In this document: positions 6,266 to 12,247 of the stretch, one piece after another | Numbering within the stretch: the stretch's first letter is position 1 | Layout: each line of letters begins with the position of its first letter | Origin: Planctomycetales bacterium | Lineage (GTDB): Bacteria > Planctomycetota > SBBH01 | Assembly: GCA_005239795.1 (NCBI GenBank) | Contig: SBBH01000158.1 | Span: forward strand, 1-18,009 | Direction of reading: 5' to 3' | DNA length: 18,009 bases | Position numbers and translations under genes: made by a program | Notes under the pieces: model-generated | The model's input: only the letters and a program-made list of their open reading frames with translations | Database searches by the model: none | Told to the model about the DNA's origin: nothing

Positions 6266-7399
6266 ATGCCGCGTATGCACATGCTGCGACGTGCGACGGC
6301 CATCGCAGGAATCTTCCTCGCACCTCTCCTCTGCGCATCCGGGCCATTGGATGAGCCCGAGACCGCGCGCGCCGCCGCACGGGCCGTCCATCACCTTCTC
6401 CAGACGCAAAACCCAGACGGGTCCTGGGGATCCCCAGTCCGGGACGTCGCGGTCTGGAATTGGGGCTGGCCGGCCGAGACCTACCGCTCATGGCAGGTGG
6501 CGACCACGAGCCTCTGTTGCATGGCCCTGGTCACCCATGCAGAAAAGCAAAACGTGCTCGATGCCATCCGGCGCGGCGTCGATTATTTGATCGGCAATGC
6601 GGACTTGAAGCGGCCCAACGAGTGGGATGTCGATCACGTCTGGGGTTGGATCTACGCTATCGAAGGGTTGGCGCGCCTGGAGCGTTTCGCGCCGCTTACA
6701 GGCCGGGAGCCGCGCTTGAAACCGGCCGTCGATACCCTCATCCGGCGGCTGTCTTCCCACCAGACCCCCTCTGGAGGATGGGGATACTATGATTTCAACG
6801 TCCCGAAATCCCACCCCCCGACCGATGGGGCAACGCTGTTCACGACCGCCAATGCCGTCCTGGCCCTGCGGGAGGCCGAAAAATCGGGACATGTCGTCCC
6901 GCCGGAAATGCTCCGGGCCGCGGTCCACGCGATCGAGCGGTGCCGTCTCCCGGACGGCTCCTTCCCCTACAAAATCGATCCGTTCCCCAAGCCGACGCCT
7001 GGCCGCATCACCATCCACAACGTCAAGGGGGCCCTCTCCCGAATCCAGGTGGCGAACCTCGCCCTGCGCACGGCTCGGCGCGACGTTCCGGACGAGACCG
7101 TCTTGAAAGGGCTCGATGTCTTTTTCGCCGAGCATCTTTTTCTCGACACCGCCTACAACCGGCCTTTTTCGCATGAGGCGTACTACCAAAATTCCGGCTA
7201 TTTCTATCTCTACGGCCATGCGTATGCCGCCCAACTGATCGGCACGCTCCCCGTCGATCTCCGAGAACGATATTCCCTTCGCTTGAGAAAGGAGGTCGTC
7301 AAGTTCCAATCGAAAGACGGATCCTTTCTGGATTTCCCGTTGATGGGATACGGAAAACCGTACGGCACTGCGTTCGCCCTCATGGCGTTGGCACCGTAG
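6266..7399 (+). CDS. Prenyltransferase/squalene-oxidase repeat (terpenoid cyclase-like alpha/alpha-barrel) protein, paralogue 2
   Basis: 377 aa from ATG at 6266; in-frame ATGs at codons 4 and 6 are alternatives. The N-terminus is basic then hydrophobic (TAIAGIFLAPLLCASG), a likely signal peptide. Repeats match paralogue 1 in order: LLQTQNPDGSWGS, EWDVDHVWGWIYAIEGL, HQTPSGGWGYYD, CRLPDGSFPYK, ALSRIQVANLAL, SHEAYYQNSGYFYLYGHAYAA and FQSKDGSFLDFPLMGYGKP, ending GTAFALMALAP. Identity by eye is around half. As in the first copy, a DxDH string (D121-V-D123-H124) stands where a class II cyclase would need DxDD, and no other DxDD is seen. The shared WGWIYA and GYFYLYGHAYAA blocks should mark the ligand-facing surface. 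It probably acts in the periplasm with its cognate lipoprotein. Function unknown. Confidence 0.8.
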   Translation: MPRMHMLRRATAIAGIFLAPLLCASGPLDEPETARAAARAVHHLLQTQNPDGSWGSPVRDVAVWNWGWPAETYRSWQVATTSLCCMALVTHAEKQNVLDAIRRGVDYLIGNADLKRPNEWDVDHVWGWIYAIEGLARLERFAPLTGREPRLKPAVDTLIRRLSSHQTPSGGWGYYDFNVPKSHPPTDGATLFTTANAVLALREAEKSGHVVPPEMLRAAVHAIERCRLPDGSFPYKIDPFPKPTPGRITIHNVKGALSRIQVANLALRTARRDVPDETVLKGLDVFFAEHLFLDTAYNRPFSHEAYYQNSGYFYLYGHAYAAQLIGTLPVDLRERYSLRLRKEVVKFQSKDGSFLDFPLMGYGKPYGTAFALMALAP

Positions 7400-7447
7400 A
7401 CTCGAACCTTCTGGGCCGTTAACGTTTCTACTCTCTCCAGTCGTTTT

Positions 7448-7543
7448 GGGAGCGTTAGGGGTCCTGGTGGCCCCCCCGGGCTTCAAACCCGGTGAATCCC
7501 CGACAAAGGGATTGGTGGGTTCGATTCCCATACGCTCCCGCCA
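7448..7543 (+). tRNA. selC: tRNA-Sec, anticodon UCA
   Basis: The 96-nt sequence folds as a bacterial selenocysteine tRNA. The 8-bp acceptor stem is GGGAGCGT (7448-7455) with ACGCTCCC (7532-7539), then discriminator G and encoded CCA. A 6-bp D stem is formed by 7458-7463 with 7469-7474. The anticodon stem is CCGGG/CCCGG with loop CTTCAAA, giving anticodon TCA at 7483-7485. The long variable arm is AATCCC/GGGATT. The T arm has 4 bp plus a G-U pair and loop TTCGATT. The 8-bp acceptor plus 5-bp T stem and 6-bp D stem distinguish tRNA-Sec from tRNA-Ser or a suppressor. It decodes in-frame UGA with SelB and a SECIS element. Both the 49-nt upstream gap (7400-7447) and the region after it lack an obvious sigma-70 promoter. 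Confidence 0.95.
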
Positions 7544-7588
7544 TGTCGCCGGGAGGCGACTGGCGAGGAGCGTAGATCGGGAATCGAA
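7520..7588. repeat. Long imperfect hairpin joining tRNA-Sec 3' end to an inverted degenerate copy of itself
   Basis: TTCGATTCCC, ACGCTCC, CGCCA and GTCGCC (7520-7550) are matched in reverse order by GGCGAC (7555-7560), TGGCGA, GGAGCGT (7567-7573) and GGGAATCGAA (7579-7588) around a GGGA loop. The downstream arm is thus an inverted copy of the tRNA T-loop/acceptor end with small indels. In a precursor transcript this arm could compete with the acceptor stem. Confidence 0.75.
7522..7546 (+). repeat. Direct repeat copy 1 (3' end of tRNA-Sec)
   Basis: Twenty-five bases from the T loop through CCA plus three flanking bases are repeated exactly at 7687-7711. Duplication of a tRNA 3' end is the classical footprint of tyrosine-recombinase integration, but only 140 bases separate the copies and no integrase is present. 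It may be an att-like scar, a deletion remnant or part of a tRNA-derived repeat. Confidence 0.85.
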
Positions 7589-7686
7589 GGGAGGCGACCG
7601 GCCCAAAGGGCTGAGGAGCCCGGGAGGGCGACGAAAGGTCGCCGACCCGGGGCCGCGGAGCCCGCCGGGAGGCGGGCGAACGTGGC
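7545..7686. repeat. GC-rich hairpin cluster between the two tRNA 3'-end copies
   Basis: Several perfect small stems stand in a row. GTCGCC-GGGA-GGCGAC is at 7545-7560 and GCCC-AAA-GGGC at 7601-7611. GGCGAC-GAAAG-GTCGCC is at 7627-7643. GCCCGCC-GGGA-GGCGGGC is at 7660-7677. The 12-mer CGCCGGGAGGCG occurs exactly at 7547 and 7663, and related GGGAGGCGAC words recur near 7589 and 7622. No codon-like pattern or start is convincing. It looks like a structured repeat or small RNA rather than a gene. Confidence 0.6.
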
Positions 7687-7711
7687 CGATTCCCATACGC
7701 TCCCGCCATGT
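7687..7711 (+). repeat. Direct repeat copy 2 (solo tRNA-Sec 3' end)
   Basis: Exact 25-base copy of 7522-7546, including CCA, but without the rest of a tRNA. It is followed at once by T6 (7711-7716), so with the inverted copy upstream it could also work as a transcript end. It marks the left border of the region holding the IS3 remnant. Confidence 0.8.
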
Positions 7712-7778
7712 TTTTTCGCGGAAGCGGCAATCTCTTCAGGGGTTACGTCATGGTGCTCTGCCCCTGCCGCCTTCCAGT

Positions 7779-7927
7779 ATGCGATTCAAATTCATCGAGG
7801 GGTGGTATAACCCTCGCCGCAGGCGCTCCACTCTGGACTACGACTCGCCCATGCAATACGAAAAGAGGTGCTTGGAGGAGGCTTGTGACTCTAGCCGTTG
7901 ACTGTCCACCGAAACGGGGCAACTCCA
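7779..7927 (+). pseudogene. IS3-family transposase 3' remnant with right terminal region
   Basis: From 7779 to 7901 one frame gives about 40 residues (FKFIEGWYNPRRRRSTLDY, then SPMQYEKR) that match the conserved C-terminus of IS3-family DDE transposases (typically E-x-FYN-x-RRRHS-x-LGY-x-SP-x-x-Y/F). It ends at TGA 7899-7901. Next comes TGTCCACCGAAACGGGGC at 7903-7920 and then AACTCCA, a sequence typical of the outer end of such elements. No upstream transposase domain, start or left end is found, so this is a truncated relic. The end lies about 10 bases from the modC stop. I find nothing recognisable in 7717-7778. Confidence 0.7.
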
Positions 7928-7936
7928 GTTTGGAAT

Positions 7937-8935
7937 TTAAGAATACGCGGGTCCCAGGTAGGCGATGGATGTCGCCTTGATCACGACGAAAACCGCGCTC
8001 CCCGGCTTGAGGGAAAGCGACTCCACAGCCTGGGGCGTGACAAGGGCGCGCAAGGGGATTTCCCCCAGGTCCACGAGAACGGAGCTTCCAGCGGGTGCCG
8101 AGGAACGAACGACACAGGGGAAAACGTTCCGCGCGGAGATTTCCGCGGGGCGCTGGTTGGCGAGCAGAATGTCGTGGGCATAACAGGCGAGTCGGACCTC
8201 CCCCCGCGCTGACTCCGGAATCCCTGTGGCGAGCTCCACCAGGCCCAGACGCACCCGGCCGGGGGAGATGACCGCGGCGGAAAAATAGTTGTCGATCCGA
8301 GTCTCGTGGGCGCGCAGGACCGAGAGACTCGGACCCCGCGCCGCGGCCTTCCCGTCCTCCAGGCGGATCGCCCAGTCCGTGAGCCCGATCACCTCGTCGG
8401 CCAGATGGCTCACCAGCACCATCGGGATCCGGTATGTCCGGCGAATGTGCGAAAGTAGCGACATCGCCTCCCGGCGGCGCGGCTCATCCAACCCTCCAAA
8501 CGGCTCGTCTAAGAGCAAAAGACGGGGCCGGCTCAAGAAAGCCCGCGCCAGGGCCGCGCGCCGGCGCTCTCCCCCGCTTAAGTGGCGGGGCATCCGGTCT
8601 AAAAGATGCGCGATCCCGAGCGCCTCAGGGATTTCCCCCAGGGAAGCCGCGCGCGGGCTGTAGAGGAGGTTGTCCCGCACGGTGAGGTGAGGAAAAAGAA
8701 GCGGTTCCTGTGTGACGTATCCCATGGCGCGTTCTTCCATCGGCGTGGAAGAGTGGTCGATCCCGTCCAGCGCCACGCGGGCCCCGGGCGCAGCGCCAGC
8801 GATGGCGTCCAAAAGCGTGGACTTCCCGCTGCCGCTGGGGCCGACGAGACCCAGGGATTCGGCTTCGCATTGTTCGGTGATGTCGAGGACGAATCCCGCG
8901 GGGCGCTCGACACGCGCCTGGATCTCAAACTTCAT
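7937..8935 (-). CDS. modC: Molybdate ABC transporter ATP-binding protein ModC
   Basis: 332 aa. The ATG at 8935 overlaps the modB stop as ATGA. Walker A is GPSGSGKST (32-40), Q-loop VTQEPLLFP (about 73-81), signature LSGGE (118-122), Walker B LLLLDEP (138-144) and H-loop H176 in VLVSHLADE. The C-terminal third (about 255-330) is a TOBE/Mop-like domain (ISARNVFPCVV and later KATSIAYLGP) that binds molybdate or tungstate and regulates transport. ModC-type short ATPases with a single Mop domain couple ATP hydrolysis to ModB at the inner membrane. It is the last gene of modABC. The IS3 relic lies just beyond the stop, and no intrinsic terminator is evident there. Confidence 0.93.
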   Translation of the reverse strand: MKFEIQARVERPAGFVLDITEQCEAESLGLVGPSGSGKSTLLDAIAGAAPGARVALDGIDHSSTPMEERAMGYVTQEPLLFPHLTVRDNLLYSPRAASLGEIPEALGIAHLLDRMPRHLSGGERRRAALARAFLSRPRLLLLDEPFGGLDEPRRREAMSLLSHIRRTYRIPMVLVSHLADEVIGLTDWAIRLEDGKAAARGPSLSVLRAHETRIDNYFSAAVISPGRVRLGLVELATGIPESARGEVRLACYAHDILLANQRPAEISARNVFPCVVRSSAPAGSSVLVDLGEIPLRALVTPQAVESLSLKPGSAVFVVIKATSIAYLGPAYS

Positions 8936-9603
8936 CGGTCCATCTCCAGGCGGCGCACATGCCAGCGATCGAGCCGACGCGCTGCCAGAACGGAAAGAAA
9001 ACAGATCCCAACGGAAACGAGAATGAGCCGCCAGATCCGCTCCTCCCCCCCCGGGCTGTCGAGCTCTGCGTAGATCGCGAGGGGGATCGTCTGGGTCTCG
9101 CCAGGAATGCGCCCGGCGAGGATGATGGTGGCGCCGAACTCTCCCAAGCCGCGGGCGAAGGCGATGAGGGCGCCGCCGAGGATCCCTGGCCAGGAGAGGG
9201 GAAGGGTCACCCGCCAGAACGTGGCCCCGGCCCCTCGCCCGAGGGACCGGGAGATCCGCTCAAGCCGCAGGTCCACGCCCTTCATGGCGAGCGCACTCAT
9301 CATGACGAAAAGCGGGAATCCCACGACCGCCGCCGCCGCGACGGCTCCCAGCCAATGGAAGGCGACCGGCATCCCAAAAATTTCGAGTGCCCGGCCCAGC
9401 GTCCCGCGGGGCGAAAAAACGCGCAAAAGAAGGTATCCGACCACCACAGGAGGAAGTACCAGCGGCATCATCACAAGCGTTTGAACGATCCCTCGCCCGG
9501 GAGACCGGGTACGCTCCAAGAACCAGGCGACCGCCACCGCACAGGGAAGGCTCAAGAGAGTGGCGGCGAGCCCCACCGAAAGAGACAAGGAAATACAGTC
9601 CAC
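8932..9603 (-). CDS. modB: Molybdate ABC transporter permease ModB
   Basis: 223 aa from GTG at 9603, two bases after the modA stop. This start gives the usual ModB length and N-terminus (VDCISLSLSVGLAATLLSLP); a TTG at 9654 inside modA is less likely. There are about five membrane helices: SLSVGLAATLLSLPCAVAVA, QTLVMMPLVLPPVVVGYLLL, HWLGAVAAAAVVGFPLFVM, a fourth near GILGGALIAFARG, and a last near LILVSVGICFLSVL. The EAA-type ATPase contact motif is SRSLGRGAGATFWRVTLPLS, followed by GLGEFGATIILAGRIPGETQT, the standard ModB signature. The dimer forms the inner-membrane channel receiving molybdate from ModA. The end overlaps modC by ATGA. Confidence 0.92.
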   Translation of the reverse strand: MDCISLSLSVGLAATLLSLPCAVAVAWFLERTRSPGRGIVQTLVMMPLVLPPVVVGYLLLRVFSPRGTLGRALEIFGMPVAFHWLGAVAAAAVVGFPLFVMMSALAMKGVDLRLERISRSLGRGAGATFWRVTLPLSWPGILGGALIAFARGLGEFGATIILAGRIPGETQTIPLAIYAELDSPGGEERIWRLILVSVGICFLSVLAARRLDRWHVRRLEMDR

Positions 9604-9605
9604 GG

Positions 9606-10319
9606 CTACTGGATCTCCACGAAGCCGCGCCGCCGGGCAATCTTGAGGGCCCAAGACTCCCGGAGCGCCCTCAAAAATTCCTTTCCCGCCGGTTTCATGA
9701 GCCCCGCCGCGTAGATGATCTTCGGGTGGCTCTCTGACGGGAAGACGAATGAAACGCGGACATTCGGGCTCGCGGCGGCGTCGGTCGCGTAGACGATCCC
9801 TGCCTGAGCCCCTCCTTGGGACACTTTGGAAAGGACATCGCGGACATTCGACCCGTAAAGAGTCCGAGCGGGCAACGGAGTTCCGAGGTACACCAGAGCC
9901 GCCTTCGCATACTGGCCGGCGGGAACCTGTTCGTTGGCGAGAGACAGGGTTTCGACCTTCTTTAAGTCAATGTCCTTGGCATCCTTCGAGACTACGCAGA
10001 CGAGGCGGTTCGAGAGCCAGTCGAACCGCTCCGCGGGTTTTACTGCGTCGAGCCAGGCCGGATCGGCCGTCATAAAAACATCCGCGGGAGCCCCCTCCTG
10101 GATCTGGCGGGCCAAGGTCGAGGAGGCCTCGCATTGGAGCAGGACCTTCTGTCCCGTCTTCTTCTCCCACTCCTGAGCAATCTCGGTCAGCGTCTCCTTG
10201 AGACTGGCGGCCGCGAACACCGTGAGGGACGACCCGCCAAGCGGCGAGCCGGCTTGGCCGCCCCCTCCCAGGAGAAGCAGAAACCCCGCGAACAAGATGA
10301 CTCTATCGCGCATACTCAT
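9606..10319 (-). CDS. modA: Molybdate ABC transporter substrate-binding protein ModA
   Basis: 237 aa from ATG at 10319; ATG 10313 is almost equivalent, and the open frame continues to 10391 without a better signal. Signal peptide MSMRDRVILFAGFLLLLGGG is followed by the mature start near SLTVFAAASLKETL, the canonical ModA N-terminus. Downstream are SSTLARQIQEGAPADVFMTAD (oxyanion-binding Ser and APADV motif), RLVCVVSKD and GAQAGIVYATDA, all standard. It binds molybdate (or tungstate) in the periplasm and hands it to ModB. A weak ribosome site precedes it. The upstream intergenic region holds a dyad at 10425-10472 and no recognisable ModE box. Confidence 0.92.
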   Translation of the reverse strand: MSMRDRVILFAGFLLLLGGGGQAGSPLGGSSLTVFAAASLKETLTEIAQEWEKKTGQKVLLQCEASSTLARQIQEGAPADVFMTADPAWLDAVKPAERFDWLSNRLVCVVSKDAKDIDLKKVETLSLANEQVPAGQYAKAALVYLGTPLPARTLYGSNVRDVLSKVSQGGAQAGIVYATDAAASPNVRVSFVFPSESHPKIIYAAGLMKPAGKEFLRALRESWALKIARRRGFVEIQ

Positions 10320-10420
10320 AGAGGGCCGTCGCTCGATTTTTATCATACTTAGCCAATGACGCAGGCGCGACTCACCGCGCATCTTCATCATGCCCTCGCG
10401 TCAATAGGCCGATAACATAA

Positions 10421-10472
10421 GGGGCCGTGCGGCAATAACTGCCGTTCTGTGTTTGATAGATAGGGCCCACGG
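10421..10472 (-). promoter_or_regulatory. Nested inverted repeat upstream of modA, possible structured leader
   Basis: On the plus strand CCGTG (10425-10429) pairs with CACGG (10468-10472). Immediately inside, CGGCA (10430-10434) pairs with TGCCG (10440-10444). An alternative stem GGGCC/GGCCC (10422-10426 with 10464-10468) excludes the outer one. It lies about 100-150 bases before modA on the minus strand. Mutually exclusive stems are suggestive of an RNA switch, but I cannot match it to the Moco aptamer or a ModE site. Confidence 0.3.
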
Positions 10473-10546
10473 AACATGAACGAACATTTCGAAAATCTTG
10501 CACGAGAGGTCTTTTCATCCGACCCCTTTCCGAACGGTCCCTCATA

Positions 10547-10640
10547 TAGGATTCGCGCGAAAAAAGCGGGGCAAAAAAACGACAGAAATGAAAACAACCC
10601 ACTGCAATAGAATCGATCAGTTATTTTCGCGCGAATCCTA
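10547..10640. repeat. 94-bp MITE-like element with perfect 17-bp terminal inverted repeats
   Basis: TAGGATTCGCGCGAAAA (10547-10563) is perfectly repeated in inverse orientation at 10624-10640, around a 60-base A-rich core without an ORF. Both ends finish in TA, as left by elements that duplicate a TA target (Tc1/mariner/IS630 type). The right arm ends four bases before the mlaE ATG, so the element supplies the entire ribosome-binding region of that gene. A strong operator or attenuator is the alternative reading. The family is not recognised. The remaining 10473-10546 shows nothing I can identify. Confidence 0.7.
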
Positions 10641-10644
10641 AGTT

Positions 10645-11454
10645 ATGGTCGCTTGGGCCGCTTCCCAAAACGTCCTGAACCGCGCCGCCGAGGGGGTTGG
10701 GCAGTTGATCACCGGGGCGGCGCACAGCGCCGGCTACGGCGTGTTGCTTTTGTGGCGATCTCTCGGATGGCTCCGAGCCCTCTGGAAGCGCCGCCAGGAG
10801 ATCTTGCACCAGATGCACGCGAGCGGGGTTTTGAGTCTCGGCGTGTGCCTCATCGTCGCGATGTTCACCGGGATGATCCTCGCCGTACAGGCCGGAAGGG
10901 AACTGGCCCGCTATCAGCAACAGGCGATCGTGGGGTCGTTGGTCTCCGTCACGATGGCGCGCGAGATGGGGCCTTTCATGACGGCCATTATCCTGGCCGC
11001 CTGCGTGGGGTCGGCAATGGCCGCCGAAATCGGCACGATGCGGGTCTCCGAGGAGATCGATGCCCTGGAGGTCATGTCCATCAATCCCGTCATGTTCCTC
11101 GTGATGCCGCGCGTCGTGGCGCTGACCCTGGTCTGTCCCGCGCTCACAATCCTCACCAACGTCGTCTCCGTCGTGGGAGGGGCCGTGGTCTGTCAGTCGC
11201 TGCTGGGAGTGAGCTACTATGTCTATTTCGACAACGCCCTCGAGATCCTGGAACTCAAGGACCTCTACAGCGGGCTCGCGAAGGCTCTGGTCTTCGGGAT
11301 GACCGTCGCCACGATCGGATGCACGCAGGGGATGCTCGCCACAGGCGGCGCCCGCGGCGTGGGTGTGGCGACCCGGAATGCCGTCGTCCACGCCCTCCTC
11401 ATGATCCTGATCCTGGGGTATTTCATGACGCGGGCGTTCTACGACGTAGCGTGA
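10645..11454 (+). CDS. mlaE: MlaE-type ABC transporter permease (MCE lipid transport)
   Basis: 269 aa, ATG at 10645. No Shine-Dalgarno is visible because the preceding bases belong to the inverted-repeat element. An amphipathic N-terminal helix (LLLWRSLGWLRALWKRR) precedes membrane helices near LSLGVCLIVAMFTGMILAVQ, GPFMTAIILAACVGSAMAAE, LVMPRVVALTLVCPALTIL, VSVVGGAVVCQSLLGVSYYV and VVHALLMILILGYFMTRAF. The family signature AAEIGTMRVSEEIDALEVM (about 130-148) is intact. Working as a dimer with the ATPase encoded next, it moves phospholipids between the inner membrane and an MCE protein. The gap to mlaF is four bases, so the genes are co-transcribed. Confidence 0.92.
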   Translation: MVAWAASQNVLNRAAEGVGQLITGAAHSAGYGVLLLWRSLGWLRALWKRRQEILHQMHASGVLSLGVCLIVAMFTGMILAVQAGRELARYQQQAIVGSLVSVTMAREMGPFMTAIILAACVGSAMAAEIGTMRVSEEIDALEVMSINPVMFLVMPRVVALTLVCPALTILTNVVSVVGGAVVCQSLLGVSYYVYFDNALEILELKDLYSGLAKALVFGMTVATIGCTQGMLATGGARGVGVATRNAVVHALLMILILGYFMTRAFYDVA

Positions 11455-11458
11455 TCCC

Positions 11459-12247
11459 ATGATCCGCCTGGAGAACGTCCACAAGCAGTTCGGCGCCCGA
11501 AAAGTCCTCGACGGCCTGTCCCTGAATGTCCACGAGGGAGAGACGTTCGTCATCATCGGCCCGAGCGGCACCGGCAAGAGCGTGACCTTGAAGCACATCG
11601 TGGGGCTCATGCGCCCCGATGCGGGCGAGGTCTATGTCGACAACGAGCCCGTCCACAGTGCGACGCCCCCTCAACTCGAAGCGATCCGGCGCAAGATGGG
11701 TTTCTTGTTCCAGAACGGGGCGCTCCTCAACTCCCTCACGGCAGGCGAGAACGTCGCGTTGCCGCTGCGCCAACACACCGATTGGCCCGAGGAGAAGATC
11801 CAGGCGGCCGTGGAGGAGAAGCTCAGCCTCGTCGACATGGAAGGACGCGGCGACGTAATGCCATCGGATCTCTCTGGCGGGATGCGTAAGCGCGTCTCTT
11901 TGGCGCGCGCCATCATCCTAGCCCCTCGGATCGTCCTCTATGACGAGCCGACCTCGGGCCTGGATCCTGTGATGTCAAACATCATCAACAAGCTCATCAA
12001 CAGCATGAAGGCGAAGCTGGGGATCACCTCCATCGTCGTCACGCACGACATGTCGAGCGCCTACCTTATCGCCGACCGGATCGGCATGATCTACAAGGGA
12101 AAACTGGTGGAAGCCGGCCCTCCCAAAGAGCTGCTCAAGACCACGAACCCCGTTGTCCGACAATTCATAGATGGAAAGACCGAGGGCCCCCTCACCGCCG
12201 AGGAGGTCCCGGCGACAGGAGGCGGCCGGGGATGGAGAAGAAAATGA
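11459..12247 (+). CDS. mlaF: MlaF-type ABC transporter ATP-binding protein (MCE lipid transport)
   Basis: 262 aa from ATG at 11459. Walker A is GPSGTGKS (34-41); the Q-loop is FLFQNGALLNSLT with Q85, a form typical of MlaF. The signature is LSGGMRKRVSLARA (138-151), Walker B IVLYDEPTSGLDP and H-loop VVTHDMSSAYLIAD. The C-terminus GPPKELLKTTNPVVRQFIDG, then a Pro/Gly/Arg-rich tail, matches the MlaF end that reaches across the dimer. It powers lipid transport through MlaE. The last four bases overlap the likely start of the MCE gene (ATGA at 12244-12247), giving coupled translation. There is no MlaB (STAS) gene in the window. Confidence 0.92.
   Translation: MIRLENVHKQFGARKVLDGLSLNVHEGETFVIIGPSGTGKSVTLKHIVGLMRPDAGEVYVDNEPVHSATPPQLEAIRRKMGFLFQNGALLNSLTAGENVALPLRQHTDWPEEKIQAAVEEKLSLVDMEGRGDVMPSDLSGGMRKRVSLARAIILAPRIVLYDEPTSGLDPVMSNIINKLINSMKAKLGITSIVVTHDMSSAYLIADRIGMIYKGKLVEAGPPKELLKTTNPVVRQFIDGKTEGPLTAEEVPATGGGRGWRRK

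Noticed and set aside
6488..7696. Open frame of 402 aa on the minus strand
   Set aside because: Runs antisense through the cyclase-fold gene and the tRNA-Sec, with no recognisable domain.
7545..7711. CRISPR array
   Set aside because: Repeats are few, unequal and palindromic without regular spacers, and there are no cas genes.
7446..7901. Open frame of 151 aa on the plus strand crossing tRNA-Sec
   Set aside because: Only its last ~40 codons (IS3 remnant) make protein sense; the rest translates a tRNA and hairpins.
10388..10602. Small minus-strand frames (69 and 76 aa) in the modA/mlaE intergenic region
   Set aside because: They start inside the inverted-repeat element, have no ribosome site and no recognisable domain.
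10621..11610. Open frame of 329 aa on the minus strand
   Set aside because: Antisense to mlaE, whose product has clear family motifs; His/Asp-rich shadow composition.
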